64,000 nucleotides of DNA from an uncultured Bacilli bacterium (GTDB taxonomy: Bacteria; Bacillota_I; Bacilli_A; RF39; UBA660), in contig CAJUCD010000001.1 of the NCBI GenBank assembly GCA_910585045.1, positions 62,001-126,000 on the forward strand, read 5' to 3'. The translations under genes and the position numbers were made by a program. Below the pieces are notes generated by a model. The model saw nothing but the letters and a program-made list of their open reading frames with translations, did not search any database and was not told where the DNA came from. Positions 46,535-56,024 of this stretch are shown here, piece after piece. The first letter of the stretch is position 1; each line of letters opens with the position of its first letter.

Positions 46535-46795
46535 GTGAACTATAATAAAAACTATATAGAATCATCCTTTAACCCAGAAGAATTAAATGAAATTTTTGTA
46601 AGAGAGTTTATTCGATTTCGAAAAGAAAACAACTTAACTCAAGATTTATTTTCTAAGTATTCAGGAGTTACACGAGAAAAAATTGCAAGAATTGAATCAG
46701 GGATGCATTCACCAAGTATTTTAAGTTTATTAAAAATAATCGGACCTATAGGTTATACTATAAAAATTGTAAAAGTAAGAGATAAATATTATTAA
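46535..46795 (+). CDS. Small XRE-type HTH regulator
   Basis: 86 residues from a GTG with GGTGA seven bases upstream. A Cro/CI HTH (NNLTQDLFSKYSGVTREKIA then RIESGMHSPSILSLLKII) is followed by a short strand (YTIKIVKV). The shape resembles HigA-type antitoxins, but no toxin-size gene is adjacent, so I call it a regulator. It is divergent from the AMP-ligase operon and may control it. Confidence 0.85.
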   Translation: MNYNKNYIESSFNPEELNEIFVREFIRFRKENNLTQDLFSKYSGVTREKIARIESGMHSPSILSLLKIIGPIGYTIKIVKVRDKYY

Positions 46796-46862
46796 AAGTT
46801 AATTATTATATATTTACTGAAAAACTATTTTATATATGTATAATAATTTATAAATATAAAAT

Positions 46863-46886
46863 TAAAAAAAGTAGAAATTCTACTTT
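46863..46886 (-). terminator. Terminator of parB
   Basis: AAAGTAGAAATTCTACTTT (about 46868-46886) followed on the minus strand by TTTTTAAT; the stem begins at the stop codon. Confidence 0.75.
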
Positions 46887-48108
46887 AGTTTTTTTTAATT
46901 TTAATTATAAATTGATATTCATCGTTTATGTCAGTTTCTTCTAATGATATATTAAAACCTTTGGAGCTTAATATGTCTTTGGTATCTCTTATAGTATTAA
47001 TGGCACTTTTTAAATCAATTCCTAATTTTATTTCTTTTTGTTCTTCATAAGTTGGGTCTAGAGTTTCTATTAAATTAACGGGATCAAATGTATCTTCACT
47101 AGCTATTGGAAAAGATGGGGCCGAACCAAAATTAGAGCTAAAATCAGTTGCAGATGTTTCTGGAGTTGGTTCTTCTTTTTTTGGAGCTGGATCATTAAAA
47201 GATGGTAAATCGATAACTGGAGCTTGTAAATTAGTTTCTTCTGTATTCATATTAACAGTTTCCTCTTCAAGAAAATTAAAGAAATTTCCTTTAGAATTAT
47301 TTGTAGCTTGTTCAACAGGAACAATATCAGGATTAAACTTTTTTTCATTTTCAATTTCACGAAGACGACGAGCTATTTCACTTTCCTCATTTAGTTTAGG
47401 AAGTTCTGTAGCACTCTCTTTTATTGCTTCAATGTCTAATGGCTTAACTAAAGGAATATCAGAATCTGCATCATCTTCAGTTGTATCTTCATTAGATTTT
47501 AAACTATCTAAATATTTTTTTAGAGCATCATCTAATTGTCTTACTGTCATTCGTTCGCCAATTATGCGATTTAACCATTCTATTTGGAGCTCATTTGTAG
47601 GTAATATTAATAAAGATCTGGCATGACGTTCACTTATCTGATTGTTTAATAAAGCATTTTGAACTTTTTCATCCAAATTTAATAAGCGTAATTTATTAGC
47701 AATCGCACTTTGAGATAATCCCATTTTTTTAGCTAATTCTGATTGAGTTAAATATCCTTTATCTAGTAAATTTTTATAACTTCTGGCTTCCTCAATTGGC
47801 GTTAAGTCACGACGTTGGACATTTTCAACAATAGCTACTTCGGCACTTTTATTATCATCTATATCTGCAATAATTGCGGGAACTTTATCTAATCCAGCAA
47901 GAGTAGCAGCCTTATATCTTCTTTCACCAGCAATTATTTCATATTTATCACCAATACGTCTTAATACTAAGGGTTGAATAATACCGTGTTGTTTAATAGA
48001 ATTAGCAAGTTCTTCTAAACCTCGATCTTCAAAAGTTAAACGTGGTTGAAATCTGTTAGGTATAATATTATCAATTGGTATTTGTAAAATGTTTTGTTCT
48101 AAATTCAT
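46885..48108 (-). CDS. parB: ParB/Noc-type chromosome partition protein with long linker
   Basis: 407 residues. N-terminal CTP-binding ParB domain: NRFQPRLTFEDRGLEELANS, IIQPLVLRR, IIAGERRYKAATLAGL and ENVQRRDLTPIEEA. HTH follows (LTQSELAKKMGLSQSAIANK then LRLLNL, and ISERHARSLL). Residues 215-340 are an acidic, Pro/Glu-rich, probably disordered linker, and a 60-residue C-terminal domain ends in EYQFIIKIKKN. The normal partner parA is not next to it. With mnmE, mnmG and rsmG it keeps the gene order known from the origin region of Bacillota. Confidence 0.9.
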   Translation of the reverse strand: MNLEQNILQIPIDNIIPNRFQPRLTFEDRGLEELANSIKQHGIIQPLVLRRIGDKYEIIAGERRYKAATLAGLDKVPAIIADIDDNKSAEVAIVENVQRRDLTPIEEARSYKNLLDKGYLTQSELAKKMGLSQSAIANKLRLLNLDEKVQNALLNNQISERHARSLLILPTNELQIEWLNRIIGERMTVRQLDDALKKYLDSLKSNEDTTEDDADSDIPLVKPLDIEAIKESATELPKLNEESEIARRLREIENEKKFNPDIVPVEQATNNSKGNFFNFLEEETVNMNTEETNLQAPVIDLPSFNDPAPKKEEPTPETSATDFSSNFGSAPSFPIASEDTFDPVNLIETLDPTYEEQKEIKLGIDLKSAINTIRDTKDILSSKGFNISLEETDINDEYQFIIKIKKN

Positions 48109-48201
48109 TTAAATCAGCCCCTATTTTTACTTATATCTTATTGTAGCATTATTTTGATTATTTTTCAATTATTATGTTAGGTATAAGATGTAAAATAGGC
48201 A

Positions 48202-49905
48202 CTAATTTAGAGAGTTAAATAAAAGGCTATTGTTTAGATTAGGATAGTATTTAATTAGTTCTTCTTTTAAATATAGAGCTTTAGATAAAAGATTGGGATA
48301 CTCTTTTAAAAAGCTATTTTCATTGCAAGAGCAGATATTCTCAAAAATACGAGCTCGGTCTTCAGCAGCATAACTATGAGAGTATTTGTCTATGAAGTAA
48401 ATATTTTCTTTTAATTCCTCTTTTAATGTGTAATTATAAGGAGTATTTTTAGTATAAGAGTTTATATAAGCAAATTCTGGAGGATTGTACTTTGACCAGT
48501 TAGGAAATAAGTTTTTATTTTGATGATTTAAATTTAGCTCAATATTATGCATTAATTCGTGGCATAGTAATTCTTCTATATTACTTTGATTAATATCTAT
48601 AACTATTAAATATTTGTTTTCATAGGTTAGAGAATAAGCTGCTGGATTACTTATTTGTGTACTATAATCTATTGGAGATAAAGAACCTGTTAAGTAAATG
48701 TTTAATCCTTTGTATGAACTTTTAAAAAAACTATTATAAAAATTCTTATCAAATTTATTGAATATAGGCTTAAATTTTAAGAGAGCATTGTTAATTGTTA
48801 AATTATTCGTCTCGCTTAAGGCATTAAAATCTGGGAAGTTAATTATGGCATTTTCTTTTATATGAATATTAATATTGTAATCTGTTTCTAGTTTAGCAAT
48901 TATATCAGTAATATTAGTTGTTTCTTCTGTTTGGGAATCTTGAAAATTAATTTTAAAAGAATTTAATTTATCTAAATCAAGAAGATATAGTTTTTCATTG
49001 CTAATTATATAAAGAAAGTTCCTTACTAAATATATTTGAAACTGAGAAATATCAATATTTAATTCTTCACTTGCAAGAGTATTTTGATTGTAGTCTAATA
49101 TTATAAGTTTAGAATCTTGAGCATCATATAAATAGAAAACTTTATCATTATAGAGAGTAACACCAAATATATCATTGACTAATTTATTATCGTATTCACT
49201 CCATTCATCTTTTAAAATATTATATACTTTAAATTTAGTTTGGTCATAAAAATAAAAGCCTTCTTGATATGTATTAGCATTTTTAGAATTGATAGTTATA
49301 TATGTTGCAGAATTTATATTATAAATAAAGTAAGTATTAGTATTTTCATTGTATAAAAGAATAAAGGTATTATTTTCACTAAAATATAAATCTTTAAAAT
49401 TAGCATTTTCAATATTAATATTTTTAAATAATATTTCTTTATTGTTTTGTATTAAATATAATTTATTCTCTTTTAATTTTAAGAATGTGTCTTTATATGG
49501 AATGATATTTATAGTTTCATTATTTTCTATTGGTATTTCTAATAGATTCTCAAATTTTAAATTATATATTTCAATTTTACTATTTGTAGTACAAGCTATA
49601 AATTGATTTTTTAGGTTACATAAATTATTACTAGATATGCTGTTTACTTTTTTTACAGATTGGTAATATATATTTTTTTGATATAATTCATAGTTATTGC
49701 CATATTTTAATAAATAAAAAATATTTTCTTTTTCAATATAAACTCCGTGTAGACTACTTTTATTGTCATTTAATTTATAAGAATATAAATAATCACTTAA
49801 TTTAGTGCTTGTTAAAATAGGACTTATCGTAGTTTGAATGCGGAAATTATAGATACAAAAAATAAGTGTTATAATACTTAATATTAGAAGAATATTTCTT
49901 TTCAT
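48202..49905 (-). CDS. Secreted/anchored protein with beta-rich body and HExxH domain
   Basis: 567 residues. An N-terminal helix (ILLILSIITLIFCIY) acts as signal or anchor. Residues 40-310 show repeating short strands with Tyr/Asn (FYLYDAQDSKLIILDYNQN), suggestive of a beta-propeller. Near residue 445 is LLCHELMHNIELNLNH, a clear HExxH zinc motif, with YAAEDRARIFENICS further on as a possible third ligand. It is probably an outside metallopeptidase of unknown substrate. It lies between parB and rsmG, where no such gene is usual. Confidence 0.7.
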   Translation of the reverse strand: MKRNILLILSIITLIFCIYNFRIQTTISPILTSTKLSDYLYSYKLNDNKSSLHGVYIEKENIFYLLKYGNNYELYQKNIYYQSVKKVNSISSNNLCNLKNQFIACTTNSKIEIYNLKFENLLEIPIENNETINIIPYKDTFLKLKENKLYLIQNNKEILFKNINIENANFKDLYFSENNTFILLYNENTNTYFIYNINSATYITINSKNANTYQEGFYFYDQTKFKVYNILKDEWSEYDNKLVNDIFGVTLYNDKVFYLYDAQDSKLIILDYNQNTLASEELNIDISQFQIYLVRNFLYIISNEKLYLLDLDKLNSFKINFQDSQTEETTNITDIIAKLETDYNINIHIKENAIINFPDFNALSETNNLTINNALLKFKPIFNKFDKNFYNSFFKSSYKGLNIYLTGSLSPIDYSTQISNPAAYSLTYENKYLIVIDINQSNIEELLCHELMHNIELNLNHQNKNLFPNWSKYNPPEFAYINSYTKNTPYNYTLKEELKENIYFIDKYSHSYAAEDRARIFENICSCNENSFLKEYPNLLSKALYLKEELIKYYPNLNNSLLFNSLN

Positions 49906-49950
49906 AAGAGCCTCTAATATAATTATAGTAACACTTATATTTTTTTATGT

Positions 49951-50658
49951 TTATTTTATAGGATGATGTAATATTTTATCATATGGGCGAGGATAGTTTT
50001 CAGGTGTACTTTGAATTTTAGTTATTTTAATAATTGTGCGAGCACTGTTTTCAATTGGAAGCATAAATTCATTTATATTAACTAGCTTACCTCCTAAGGC
50101 TTTAATTGTAGATTCACTTTCTTCTAACTCATTAGTAACATTTCCTTTTAAAGGAATGAAATATCCATTTAATGATAGATATGGCAAAGATAATTCTGCT
50201 AATATGCGAAGATGAGCGACAGCTCTAGATGTAATAATGTCAAAATATTCAAAATATTTAGATCCTAATTCTTCTGCACGACCATGTAGGCATGTTATGT
50301 CTTGAAGATTTAATCTTTTTATTACAGTTTCTAAAAAAGAAATTTTTTTATTATTTGAATCTAATAAAGTTATTTCTAAATTAGGAAAGAAGATTTTTAA
50401 GACTAGGCCTGGAAAACCAGCACCTGTGCCAATATCTAAAAGTTTTAAATTTGATTTTAAATCGATTTCTTTAGTAATTGTTAAAGAATCATAAAAATGC
50501 TTTAAATATATTTCAGAGTCGGTTTTTATAGCTGTTAAATTAAACTTTTGATTATATTCTAATAGAATATTTTTATATATTTCTAATGCTTCTAATTGTT
50601 CCTCTGTTGGATTTATATTTATTTTAGCTAATTCTTGTACAAATTCTGTAATATTCAT
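49951..50658 (-). CDS. rsmG: 16S rRNA (guanine527-N7)-methyltransferase
   Basis: The upstream GTG at 50667 is part of the RBS AGGTGAG, so the ATG at 50658 (MNITEFVQEL) is the start (235 residues). SAM site LLDIGTGAGFPGLVLKIFFP, then LLDSNNKKISFLE, ITSRAVAHL and FIPLKG are the RsmG pattern. It methylates G527 in 16S rRNA. It follows mnmG by 54 bases in the conserved mnmE-mnmG-rsmG order. Confidence 0.96.
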   Translation of the reverse strand: MNITEFVQELAKININPTEEQLEALEIYKNILLEYNQKFNLTAIKTDSEIYLKHFYDSLTITKEIDLKSNLKLLDIGTGAGFPGLVLKIFFPNLEITLLDSNNKKISFLETVIKRLNLQDITCLHGRAEELGSKYFEYFDIITSRAVAHLRILAELSLPYLSLNGYFIPLKGNVTNELEESESTIKALGGKLVNINEFMLPIENSARTIIKITKIQSTPENYPRPYDKILHHPIK

Positions 50659-50721
50659 TGGGCTCACCTACTCTCATTATAGCATATATTATTATTTATA
50701 AAAAGCGGAATAATTAAGCTT

Positions 50722-52578
50722 TTACTTGTTATATTTTTTCTTTAAATAAACAGATAATATGGATAAATCAGAGGGATTTACTCCAGATATTCTTGCTGCT
50801 TGTCCCATAGTAACTGGCCTTACTTTTTCCAGTTTTTGTCTTGCTTCACTTGCTAAATTTCCAACATCTTGATAATCAATATCTTTAGGTATTTCTTTTT
50901 CCTCTAATTTTAACATTTTTTCTGCTTCTTTATATGCTTTAGCAATATATCCTTCATACTTTACTTCTATTTCTACTTCTTCTAATATTGAAGGAGAAGC
51001 ATCTAATGAAATAAAATTTTTTAAAAACTCAATATTAATCTCTGGTCTTTTTAATAAAATATATAATGACGTACTAAAAGTTGGTACTTCTAAATTATTA
51101 TTTTTAAATATTTCTTTAGTATCATTATTTAATGATATATTATGCGTGCTTAAAGTGTTTTTAATAGCTTTAATTTGCGATTTTTTGGCTATTAATTTTT
51201 GATATCTTTCTTCATCAATAGTACCATTTTGATAACCAATTTCTCTTAAACGTAAATCAGCATTGTCATGACGAAGAATAAGTCTAAACTCAGCTCGACT
51301 TGTCAGCATACGATATGGTTCACCAGTACCTTTGGTGACTAAATCATCAATTAATACACCTATATATGCTTCATTTCTTTTTAGCACTAATGGCTCAATT
51401 CCCTTTAATTTATGATGAGCATTAATTCCAGCGATAAGTCCTTGGGCAGCTGCTTCTTCATAGCCGCTGGTACCATTTATTTGGCCGGCAGTAAAAAGAT
51501 TCTCGATTATTTTATTCTCTAAAGATGACTTCATTTCTAGAGGATCAATTGCATCATATTCGATAGCATATGCATATTTTGTTATTTCAGCATTTTCTAA
51601 TCCTTTTAATGAATGAACCATTTTCTCTTGAACATCTCTAGGCATTGAAGTAGAAAAACCTTGTAAATACCATTCATCATAATGTAAACTTTCTGGTTCT
51701 AAAAATAATTGATGGCGTTCTTTATCTGCAAACCGAACTATTTTATCTTCGATGGAAGGACAGTATCTAGGTCCTACGCCTGTTACATGACCGCCATACA
51801 TTGCAGATTGATTTAAATTGTTTCTAATTATTTCATGAGTCTTTTCATTAGTATATAATAAATAGCATTTTTCTTGATTATTTATCTCATATTGGGGTTC
51901 TATATCATGAGAAAATGTATAATACTTTTTATCACCATTCTCTTCATTCATTTTTGTAAAATCAATACTAGATTTCTTGATGCGAGGAGGAGTTCCTGTT
52001 TTTAATCTTTGAATGGTTAATCCTAATTTTTTTAAATTATCACTTAGATAATTACTTCTTTTTTCACCATGTGGTCCTCCAGGAGTATTTTCAGAGCCAA
52101 TTAAAATATTACCTTTAGTATATGTTCCTGTGGTTAAAATAACAGTTTTACCTTCTATTTTTGTTCCATTTTCTAGTATAACACCTGTTACTTTATGGTT
52201 GTTTGTTATAATATCTTCAACCATACCTTCGATAATTTCTAGATTTGCAGTTTTTCTTAATGTTTCTAGCATTATCTTAGGATATGTTATTTTATCTGCT
52301 TGGGCTCTTAAACTTCTAACGGCAGGACCCTTTCCATTATTAAGCATTTTGATTTGAAAATGGGATTGATCTGCAACAACTCCCATAATACCGCCTAAAG
52401 CATCTATTTCTCTTACAATAATTCCTTTAGCAGTTCCTCCAATTGAAGGATTACAAGGCATATCAGCAATATTTTTAATATTAGAGGTAACTAATAGAGT
52501 TTTTAGACCTAAAACAGCACTTATATGAGCTGCTTCACAGCCTGCATGGCCTCCTCCTACTACAATACAATCATACAT
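50722..52578 (-). CDS. mnmG: tRNA uridine-5-carboxymethylaminomethyl modification enzyme MnmG
   Basis: About 618 residues. FAD-binding VVGGGHAGCEAAHISAVLGL at the start, CNPSIGGTAKGIIVREIDAL, TGTPPRIKKSSIDF, GPRYCPSIEDKIVRF and a C-terminal HAASGVNPSD-type segment (AARISGVNPSDLSIL) match the family. With MnmE it modifies wobble uridine 34 in several tRNAs. The frame is open to a TTG at 52587, but ATG 52578 is closer to the family start. A GNAT gene is placed between it and mnmE. Confidence 0.97.
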   Translation of the reverse strand: MYDCIVVGGGHAGCEAAHISAVLGLKTLLVTSNIKNIADMPCNPSIGGTAKGIIVREIDALGGIMGVVADQSHFQIKMLNNGKGPAVRSLRAQADKITYPKIMLETLRKTANLEIIEGMVEDIITNNHKVTGVILENGTKIEGKTVILTTGTYTKGNILIGSENTPGGPHGEKRSNYLSDNLKKLGLTIQRLKTGTPPRIKKSSIDFTKMNEENGDKKYYTFSHDIEPQYEINNQEKCYLLYTNEKTHEIIRNNLNQSAMYGGHVTGVGPRYCPSIEDKIVRFADKERHQLFLEPESLHYDEWYLQGFSTSMPRDVQEKMVHSLKGLENAEITKYAYAIEYDAIDPLEMKSSLENKIIENLFTAGQINGTSGYEEAAAQGLIAGINAHHKLKGIEPLVLKRNEAYIGVLIDDLVTKGTGEPYRMLTSRAEFRLILRHDNADLRLREIGYQNGTIDEERYQKLIAKKSQIKAIKNTLSTHNISLNNDTKEIFKNNNLEVPTFSTSLYILLKRPEINIEFLKNFISLDASPSILEEVEIEVKYEGYIAKAYKEAEKMLKLEEKEIPKDIDYQDVGNLASEARQKLEKVRPVTMGQAARISGVNPSDLSILSVYLKKKYNK

Positions 52579-52617
52579 TTGGTTCAACTTCTTTCATTTG
52601 ATTAATTTGGTTAGTTT

Positions 52618-53112
52618 TTATAAGTTTTTTTCATAATAATTAAATAAGCCATCATTATCGCTCCAATTAAATGTAGATAGCTTTTTATATCCTAATTTTT
52701 CAAAAAGGGTATTCATTTTTATATTTTTTACTTCAGTATCAGCTTTTATTAAAAATATATTATTTTTAAGAGCTAATTCTTCAACATATTTTAGAAATGA
52801 TATTGCAATGCCTAACTTCCGATAATTTTTATCTACTCCTAGTCTATGCATGATATAAGCTTCTTTTTTAGTTGTATTTGAAACACGTTCATATTCATTT
52901 TCTGTGTCTTTTTCTGCACATATGAAACCTATAACTTTACTTTCTTTTTCGTAAACATATAGCGCGTTACATGCAATATCATTTAAAAAGTCTTCTTCTA
53001 TTGGATATTTATCATGCCACTGAGGATTTCCTTCCTTTTTCATATCCGCGACTATTTCTTTTGTTATTCGCATTATTGATAATATATCATTTTCTGTTGC
53101 TAAACGAATCAT
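52618..53112 (-). CDS. GNAT-family acetyltransferase
   Basis: Start at ATG 53112 (MIRLATENDILSIMRITKEI), nine bases after the mnmE stop; 164 residues. Acetyl-CoA fold marks: YEKESKVIGFICAEK, AYIMHRLGVDKNYRKLGIAI then SFLKYVEELA, and FEKLGYKKLS. The R-x-x-G-x-A loop (RKLGIA) fits acetyl-CoA binding. The gene is inserted in the mnmE-mnmG pair; its substrate is unknown and it is not the ribosomal RimI type that I can tell. Confidence 0.9.
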   Translation of the reverse strand: MIRLATENDILSIMRITKEIVADMKKEGNPQWHDKYPIEEDFLNDIACNALYVYEKESKVIGFICAEKDTENEYERVSNTTKKEAYIMHRLGVDKNYRKLGIAISFLKYVEELALKNNIFLIKADTEVKNIKMNTLFEKLGYKKLSTFNWSDNDGLFNYYEKNL

Positions 53113-53120
53113 ATTTGTTC

Positions 53121-54467
53121 CTACTTTCCTAAACAAAATTTACTAAATAAAGTATCAAGTAATTCATCTTGATAAATTTCTCCTGTTATTTCGCCTAAAG
53201 CATCCCATGCTGCTTTAATATCTATTGCTAACATATCAACAGGAATTCCTTTAGTAACATTTGCTAATGCATTTTCTATATGAGTTAAAGAAGTGGTTAT
53301 TAAACTTATAACTCTTGTGCTTGATATTAATTCTAAGTTAGATGTTGCAATACCATCTAAATCAAATAATTCAATTATTTTAGCTTTTAGACTATCTAAG
53401 CCACTATCTTCTTTGGTATTTCCATATATAATATTATCGTCACTTAAATTTATTTTTAAAGGTAAATCTGACTTATTAATAAATGTAATATGAGTTTTAG
53501 AAGATGTTTTTGTCATTAATTCTCGGTCTGATTCGGTTAATGGCTCATTACCATTCAAAACATGAATAATTAAGTCAGCGGTATCAATAGTTTCTAAAGA
53601 TTTATCAACTCCAATTTGTTCAACAATATCTTTAGTTTGCCTAATTCCAGCAGTATCAATAAATTTAAGGCGAATTCCTTTTAATTCAATACTGCCTTCG
53701 ACTATATCCCTAGTAGTGCCTGCAATATCAGTTACGATAGCTTTTTGTTCACCTAGAAATGCATTTAGAATACTACTTTTACCAACGTTAGGTCGTCCAA
53801 CTAAGGCAACTTTTATTCCACTCTCTACTATTTTTCCAATTCTTGATTCTGCTAAAAGCGTATTTAATTCATTTTTTATAATATTAAGTTTAGTAGGAAT
53901 ATTTTCGAGAGTTATTTCTAGGGCATCTTCATATTCTGGATAATCAATATTTACTTCTATATTAGCTAATAACTCGACAATAATATCCCGAACTTTAGAT
54001 ATTTTACGAGATACTTTTCCACTCATGGTATTTAAAGCTAATTTTCGTTCTAAATCGGTAGTAGAATTTAATAAATTACTTACTGCTTCAGCGGCTGTTA
54101 AATCAAGACGGCCATTTAAAAAGGCTCTTTTGGTAAATTCCCCTTTTTCGGCAAGACGAATTCCGTTAGCTAAAAGTATCTCTAATATTTTTTTAGTAGT
54201 AGCAATGCCTCCATGACAATTAATTTCTACAATATCTTCAGTAGTATATGTTTTAGGGGCTTTAAATACGCTTACTAAGACTTCATCAATTATTTCTTTG
54301 TTATTTATAATATGGCCATAATGAATAGTATGGCTGGCAACTTTAGTTAAATCTTTGCCATCAAAAAGACTAGCAGTTTTCTCAATAGCATCAGGACCAC
54401 TTATTCTTATTATAGATATAGCTCCTACACCTAAAGCTGTTGAAATGGCACATATAGTATCAGACAT
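53121..54467 (-). CDS. mnmE: tRNA modification GTPase MnmE
   Basis: 448 residues. N-terminal folate-binding domain (TICAISTALGVGAISIIRIS), inserted GTPase with GRPNVGKSSILN (G1), GTTRDIVEG (G2), DTAGIRQT (G3) and INKSDLP (G4), and the C-terminal CLGK with its essential Cys. It works with MnmG on tRNA wobble uridines, supplying a folate-bound one-carbon unit. First gene of a minus-strand group with GNAT, mnmG and rsmG. Confidence 0.97.
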   Translation of the reverse strand: MSDTICAISTALGVGAISIIRISGPDAIEKTASLFDGKDLTKVASHTIHYGHIINNKEIIDEVLVSVFKAPKTYTTEDIVEINCHGGIATTKKILEILLANGIRLAEKGEFTKRAFLNGRLDLTAAEAVSNLLNSTTDLERKLALNTMSGKVSRKISKVRDIIVELLANIEVNIDYPEYEDALEITLENIPTKLNIIKNELNTLLAESRIGKIVESGIKVALVGRPNVGKSSILNAFLGEQKAIVTDIAGTTRDIVEGSIELKGIRLKFIDTAGIRQTKDIVEQIGVDKSLETIDTADLIIHVLNGNEPLTESDRELMTKTSSKTHITFINKSDLPLKINLSDDNIIYGNTKEDSGLDSLKAKIIELFDLDGIATSNLELISSTRVISLITTSLTHIENALANVTKGIPVDMLAIDIKAAWDALGEITGEIYQDELLDTLFSKFCLGK

Positions 54468-54537
54468 AATTAGTCACTTCCTTTTAAGCGCCTTTATTAT
54501 AGCATTTTTTAGCTTATTTTACAAATTACTTTTAATC

Positions 54538-55323
54538 TTATTTTATCAGAATTATAACGATGTAACTTATGATACTGGTACTCACATTACTAAGAAAATT
54601 GACACAATCATTGTTAATAAATTTGAAGCCTTTATAATATTTAGTTTTTATTTGACAATGTTCTTCACGTTCAGTTATTTGAAGGCATTTTTGACACTTA
54701 TATTTTACTTGGATGGTAGAGCCTAAAACACTATCAACAATGGTACCTAGAAAACCACTAAGTAATATTGCTAGAAAAGAGGAAAACTGATGATAAAAAA
54801 TATAAAATATACTACTAATTATTAAAGAACCTATCAAAGATAAGCATATACCTAAAAGGCTAATATTTCCTGATAAACCTTTTATGCTTTTTTTAAATGT
54901 TAATATATTAATTGGCGGGCGTTTTGATAACACCCCTATATCAGATGCTAGAGAATCAGAAAGAGATTCAGCCATAATGCTAGCATAAATTATTAAATAG
55001 ATGAAGTTATTAGTAAATCCATATATTATAATAAAAAGTGTTCCTAATCCCACATTTGCTAAAATTTGATATATATCTTTTTTGTGAGGTTTTTTAATTA
55101 TATCATGATTAATTTCAATTTTTTTGATTGCTCCTATTTTATTACCTATTAAAGTGCCTAAAAAAACTAAAACTAAAATCAAATAAGAAATAATTCCTCC
55201 AAAATAAGTAATTAAGCAAGCAAATATAAAAGCACATAATAAAGCACTGGTAGTAAGAGCCTTTTTGATATAAGCTAAAATGGTTAACAGTAAACTTAAA
55301 GTGATACTTAATATTATATTCAT
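54538..55323 (-). CDS. DUF92/TMEM19 (VTE6-like) membrane protein
   Basis: ATG at 55323 with AAGGAG five bases upstream (261 residues). About six helices. The motifs ESLSDSLASDIGVLSKRPP and LSGFLGTIVDSVLGSTIQVK are the DUF92 signature; VTE6, the plant member, is a phytyl-phosphate kinase. A Cys cluster near the end (KCQKCLQ, EEHC) is also seen in the family. The gene overlaps none but follows the VTE5-like gene by eight bases, so two successive prenol kinases may act together. Substrate in bacteria is not known. Confidence 0.82.
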   Translation of the reverse strand: MNIILSITLSLLLTILAYIKKALTTSALLCAFIFACLITYFGGIISYLILVLVFLGTLIGNKIGAIKKIEINHDIIKKPHKKDIYQILANVGLGTLFIIIYGFTNNFIYLIIYASIMAESLSDSLASDIGVLSKRPPINILTFKKSIKGLSGNISLLGICLSLIGSLIISSIFYIFYHQFSSFLAILLSGFLGTIVDSVLGSTIQVKYKCQKCLQITEREEHCQIKTKYYKGFKFINNDCVNFLSNVSTSIISYIVIILIK

Positions 55324-55331
55324 GTTACTCC

Positions 55332-55982
55332 TTATATGGCTAAAAGCCATGATATGAGTGCTAAACCTAATGGTAAAGTGAGATTATCAAAGCCTTTTAC
55401 GCCTATTAATTCTAAAATACTTGCACTAATACTTATTATTAATATTTCATAGATGCTATAAGATAGATGATAATTTTTAGTGATTATTAATGTTAATAAA
55501 AATGTAATTATAATAATTGTTAATGAACCAAAATAAGTTTTAGTAGTGTTTTTAATTTTATATTGAGGAATTTTAGAGCCAATGAATGGAGCTATACCAT
55601 CTCCCAAAACCATTGCTAAAATACCTATTCCATAAAATGGTAAAAAATCGTGGTTGAGTACAGTTATCATACTTAAAATAGTAAAACTTATTGCATAATA
55701 TATGGTCCCTTTAGATTCTTTGTCTGGGCGTTCCATAGATTTTAAAAAATTAGTTTTGTAAGAAATATAGTTTATGAAAATAAATGTTAAAGGTGGTATC
55801 ATAAGATGATAAGTAAAACTAAAAAAATATATCATAATAAACCATGATAAACCAACCATTATATGAATAATTTTACGAGATATCTCATTTTTTAGTGAAT
55901 ATTTTCTTTTTATTAACTCTGTTATTATTATGACTAATGATATATAAGTATAAGTTAATATATACCCTATTACTGTTCTCAT
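55332..55982 (-). CDS. Prenol/diacylglycerol kinase-like membrane enzyme (SEC59/DGK1/VTE5 type)
   Basis: 216 residues, about seven helices. RKIIHIMVGLSWF near the start, RPDKESKGTIYYAISFTI and VLGDGIAPFIGSK then KTYFGSLTII match the CTP-dependent lipid kinase family, which includes dolichol kinase, Dgk1 and phytol kinase VTE5. It could phosphorylate a prenol or diacylglycerol at the membrane. Immediately upstream of the DUF92 gene; the pair copies the VTE5-VTE6 route alcohol to monophosphate to diphosphate. CdsA-like activity is a less likely alternative. Confidence 0.78.
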   Translation of the reverse strand: MRTVIGYILTYTYISLVIIITELIKRKYSLKNEISRKIIHIMVGLSWFIMIYFFSFTYHLMIPPLTFIFINYISYKTNFLKSMERPDKESKGTIYYAISFTILSMITVLNHDFLPFYGIGILAMVLGDGIAPFIGSKIPQYKIKNTTKTYFGSLTIIIITFLLTLIITKNYHLSYSIYEILIISISASILELIGVKGFDNLTLPLGLALISWLLAI

Positions 55983-56024
55983 ATTTACCTCTTAATATAT
56001 TATATCATATATTATTAATTTAAG

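Noticed and set aside
46535..46795. Toxin-antitoxin pair
   Set aside because: The XRE protein is antitoxin-like, but no toxin-size frame lies beside it.
46885..54467. Chromosome origin in the window
   Set aside because: The parB-rsmG-mnmG-mnmE order suggests an origin-proximal past, but there is no dnaA, rpmH, rnpA, DnaA-box cluster or change of gene strand here.
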